Positions 63,433-64,000 of a stretch of DNA of 64,000 nucleotides are shown here, in pieces. The stretch's first letter is position 1. Every line of letters begins with the position of its first letter. Both the position numbers and the translations under genes were made by a program. The stretch is taken from assembly GCA_017450205.1 (NCBI GenBank), contig JAFSVF010000019.1, forward strand, positions 23,381 through 87,380, written 5' to 3'. Below the pieces are notes generated by a model. That model worked only from the letters and a program-made list of their open reading frames with translations, did not search any database and was not told the origin of the DNA. The DNA is from Bacilli bacterium. GTDB taxonomy: Bacteria; Bacillota_I; Bacilli_A; RF39; UBA660.

Positions 63433-64000
63433 ATGGCAATTACATATAATTCACAAGAAGCAAAATTAGAAAAGAAACCTACCACTTATCAAGGTTTTAC
63501 ATATGATACTGAAACTGATGGTGGTTGTTTAAATAAATTTGAAGAAGTTAGTAAACTTATATTAGAGGTTTCTAACGATGTTGAAGAATTAGGTAATAAA
63601 TATACTTCATTACAAGCTAAGTATGATAAGTTTACGGACTTTAATGATAAAATGAATTCTAATAAGAATTCTTTAAGAAATTCTGTTGATAATATAAAAA
63701 AGTGTTTTGATAATATTATTCAAAATCTTAATAAACAAGTTACTGCATTACAAGAAACCGATGCTTCGTTAATGACTGATTTAGAATCTATTGCTAAACT
63801 TATTTCTAATAGTAAAGATCAAGATAAAACTATTAGTGATTCAAGAAATAAAAATGATGGTAGCAGTTCAAGTTCAGGTAAGAGTGATGAAGATAAAGCA
63901 AAAGCAGTTAATGATGTAATAAGTGGTAAATATGGTACTGGTGATGAAAGAAAAGAAGCGTTAAGAAAAGCTGGTTTTGATCCTAATGAAATTCAAAAGA
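63433..64000 (+). CDS. family-B T7SS protein with CW_7-like motif, runs off the window (B5)
   Basis: At least 189 residues, 3' end missing. N-terminal B domain (AITYNSQEAKLEKKPTTYQGFTYDTE, GGCLNKFEEVSK), conserved end of domain SLMTDLESIAKLIS, a Ser-rich linker (GSSSSSGKS) and then AVNDVISGKYGTGDERKEALRKAGFD, a clear CW_7/Cpl-7-type wall-binding motif. GGAGG at 63420-63424 precedes the ATG. Likely exported by the T7SS encoded upstream. Confidence 0.75.
   Translation, partial: MAITYNSQEAKLEKKPTTYQGFTYDTETDGGCLNKFEEVSKLILEVSNDVEELGNKYTSLQAKYDKFTDFNDKMNSNKNSLRNSVDNIKKCFDNIIQNLNKQVTALQETDASLMTDLESIAKLISNSKDQDKTISDSRNKNDGSSSSSGKSDEDKAKAVNDVISGKYGTGDERKEALRKAGFDPNEIQK

Noticed and set aside
1..64000. 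Mycoplasma-type code with TGA as Trp
   Set aside because: Trp is written TGG throughout, and mrnC and a metalloprotease gene end in TGA at ATGA overlaps.
1..64000. Insertion sequences or prophage genes
   Set aside because: No transposase, integrase or phage structural gene was recognised in any frame.

Overview
The window is a dense, AT-rich chromosomal segment of a low-GC Gram-positive (Bacillota) genome. Gene order around mrnC-rlmB-sigH-secE-nusG-rplK-rplA-rplJ-rplL and rpsL-rpsG-fusA-tuf, the AddAB nuclease, a T-box leader, an L10 leader, and strong Shine-Dalgarno sites (GGAGG) all point to class Bacilli. The very low GC, short intergenic gaps, many helical single-pass proteins and a Firmicutes-type ESX system suggest an uncultured, gut-type, Mollicutes-related lineage such as RF39. 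That placement is inference. TGA is a stop here (mrnC and a metalloprotease gene both end in TGA inside ATGA overlaps), so this is not the mycoplasma code.

Layout. 1-13.4 kb: a DUF362 tail, a phospholipase C-like hydrolase, unknown membrane proteins, an RNA m5C methyltransferase, a small UvrD-like helicase, addB-addA, a pseudouridine synthase and a HAD/XRE cluster. 13.4-16.3 kb: three unknown all-helical proteins in one transcript. 16.3-21.4 kb: tRNA-Glu, a TagO-like transferase, a HAD phosphatase, dusB and a tandem pair of M3-like metalloproteases. 21.4-35.4 kb: uvrA, lgt and the core information block (mrnC to tuf), with rpoB/rpoC absent from between rplL and rpsL. 35.4-54.1 kb: a YitT protein, an AAA+ protein, radical SAM, four tRNAs, a duplicated phosphoesterase with one dead half, trmB, a surface protein, a thiol-redox relay, a T-box-controlled proS, ABC-F and unknown proteins. 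54.2-64 kb: a type VII secretion (T7SS) island.

The T7SS island is the most distinctive accessory system. It has an EssC ATPase and a YukD/EsaB-like protein, then two families of small helical proteins that alternate. Family A (three copies) has an aromatic-His-Gly turn where WXG100 proteins have WxG. Family B (three intact, one decayed, one running off the end) shares an FxYD motif near its N-terminus. Two family-B proteins are longer and carry CW_7-like (Cpl-7 type) wall-binding motifs; one also has a 23-residue tandem repeat. EsaA, EssA, EssB and a canonical WXG100 protein are not seen. I infer that A and B are secretion partners and that the long B proteins are cargo.

In the translation block, EF-G lacks two near-invariant GTPase residues (Gly22 to Val in the P-loop and Asp138 to Gly in NKxD). 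L11 and S12 also depart from consensus at known functional sites. These changes are the other main point of interest. Many promoters share an extended -10 element, TGTTATAWT, and most converging genes share one hairpin as a terminator.
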